A stretch of DNA of 15,694 bases, taken from CAKOSP01 sp964404455 (lineage in GTDB: Bacteria; Bacillota_I; Bacilli_A; RF39; UBA660). Under the pieces are notes generated by a model. The model had not been told where the DNA came from. It searched no databases and saw only the letters and a list, made by a program, of their open reading frames with translations. The translations under genes and the position numbers were made by a program. Where the stretch lies: positions 1 through 15,694 of the forward strand of contig CAYOJY010000016.1 in the NCBI GenBank assembly GCA_964404455.1. The letters are read 5' to 3'. This document shows, in pieces, positions 15,101 through 15,694 of this stretch (its first letter is position 1; every line of letters begins with the position of its first letter).

Positions 15101-15116
15101 AATTTCACTCTTTTAT
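15091..15116. terminator. Palindromic bidirectional terminator holding both stop codons
   Basis: AAAAGAGTGAAA (15091-15102) is followed by its exact reverse complement (15103-15114), a perfect 24-bp palindrome with T-runs on both strands. It contains the gpsA stop (TGA, 15098-15100) and the tcdA stop (TGA on the minus strand, 15107-15105), so both genes end with the same codons, AAA GAG TGA. Confidence 0.9.
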
Positions 15117-15694
15117 AATATCACGAATAATAAAATAAGCCATATATAAACCAGCAGTTGAAGGACACATCATCATAGAAGAAATTATGTTTTTATTTTT
15201 AATAGGTATTTCTTTACTAGCAACTACATCAATATTTAAATCAATATTTTCTTTTTTTAATAATCCTCTTATTTTTTTAGCCAAAGGATCATTTTCTGTT
15301 TTATTTAATTTAGTTAAATATATTTTAGTAGGATCTATTCTATTTCCCATTCCCATTGCCGATATAATTATAATATTATTATTTTTAGCATATTTGATTA
15401 ATTCTATTTTAGTTTTAACACTGTCGCATGCATCCAATATGTAATCATATTTATCTAATTTTTTTATATTAGTTTCATCTAAAAAAATATTTTTGGTAGT
15501 TAAATTTAATTTAGGATTTATCTTTTGATATTTTTCCTTTGCAATACTCGTTTTTAATTGATTAATAGAATTTACTTCAGCAATTATTTGCCGATTCAAA
15601 TTGGTTATTTCAAATACATCAAAATCAATAATAGTGATATTTTCAAAACCACTTCTTACTAAACATTCTAAAGCAGTCCCGCCTACTCCACCTA
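15105..15694 (-). CDS. tcdA: tRNA threonylcarbamoyladenosine dehydratase TcdA (5' end missing)
   Basis: TcdA uses ATP to cyclise t6A to ct6A at position 37 of ANN-decoding tRNAs. It belongs to the ThiF/E1-like family. The frame stays open to the right edge, so the N-terminus, including part of the nucleotide-binding glycine loop (GGVGG, at the very edge), is outside; an internal ATG at 15599 is not the start. Visible motifs: ECLVRSG, IIDFDVFEITNLNRQI, the KINPKL segment, DACDSVKTK with the Asp-rich loop, IDPTKIYLTKLNKTENDPLA (typical for TcdA rather than ThiF or MoeB), and a C-terminal PSTAGLYMA. The zinc-type CxxC pairs found in ThiF/MoeB are not seen. It is convergent with gpsA, four bases between the stop codons, and shares its terminator. 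Confidence 0.9.
   Translation of the reverse strand, partial: GGVGGTALECLVRSGFENITIIDFDVFEITNLNRQIIAEVNSINQLKTSIAKEKYQKINPKLNLTTKNIFLDETNIKKLDKYDYILDACDSVKTKIELIKYAKNNNIIIISAMGMGNRIDPTKIYLTKLNKTENDPLAKKIRGLLKKENIDLNIDVVASKEIPIKNKNIISSMMMCPSTAGLYMAYFIIRDIIKE

Noticed and set aside
15187..15444. Hydrophobic 85-residue plus-strand frame inside tcdA
   Set aside because: It is antisense to a clear TcdA coding region; hydrophobicity follows from AT-rich antisense codons.
15105..15599. ATG at 15599 (minus) as start of tcdA
   Set aside because: The frame continues upstream with conserved ThiF-type sequence (ECLVRSG, IIDFD), so the gene runs off the right edge.
1..15694. CRISPR array, tRNA or rRNA genes
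   Set aside because: No regularly spaced direct repeats and no tRNA- or rRNA-like sequence were recognised; the only repeats are the coding Fn3-like units.
1..15694. Mycoplasma-type genetic code (TGA as Trp), suggested by the high AT content
   Set aside because: TGA ends trmK, mnmA, rarA, gpsA and tcdA at family-typical lengths, and Trp is encoded by TGG.

Overview
The window is a piece of a very AT-rich, Gram-positive-type bacterial chromosome, most likely from an uncultured gut member of the Bacilli (RF39-like or Acholeplasma/Erysipelotrichia-like lineages). The support is: a dnaG-rpoD-trmK operon, a VrrA/YqfQ-like gene, a SpoIIM-like gene, many GGTGAT ribosome binding sites, and leucine and arginine codons biased to TTA and AGA. 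TGA is used as a stop (rarA, gpsA, trmK, mnmA), so this is the standard code 11 and not the mycoplasma code. A run of exactly 100 N (10712-10811) shows that the sequence is a scaffolded assembly, probably metagenome-derived.

Layout. Bases 1-1526 are the 3' part of a large surface protein with 88-residue Fn3-like repeats and a C-terminal ligand-binding-type domain. A 129-base patch of that domain (1335-1463) is strikingly poor in A, has no A-ending codon in its first 39 codons, and looks like the variable region of a diversity-generating retroelement (DGR). 1721-5185 is a macromolecular-synthesis operon: primase dnaG, housekeeping sigma factor, tRNA methyltransferase trmK. It ends in a 24-base tail-to-tail overlap with a YqfQ-like gene. 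5529-7878 is a pilus/type II secretion pair (inner-membrane platform protein with an unusual N-terminal extension, and a prepilin peptidase). A 31-codon single-span membrane protein gene lies on the opposite strand just after it. 8028-9722 holds a SpoIIM-like membrane protein and the tRNA thiouridylase mnmA. A near-consensus promoter overlapping the mnmA stop drives a helix-turn-helix gene (9782-10561). After the gap come a ZIP metal transporter (-), a 33-codon Asn/Lys-rich mini-gene (+), a Xer-type tyrosine recombinase (-), the operon rarA-gpsA (+) and the 3' part of tcdA (-).

How they fit together. Most genes are ordinary housekeeping (replication priming, transcription, tRNA modification, lipid precursor synthesis, chromosome maintenance). 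The two tRNA modification enzymes MnmA and TcdA act on anticodon loops and TrmK acts on the D-stem side. The surface protein and the two type IV pilus-like genes form the cell-surface part. No reverse transcriptase, template repeat, pilin or pilus ATPase lies in the window, so a DGR would have to act from elsewhere in the genome.
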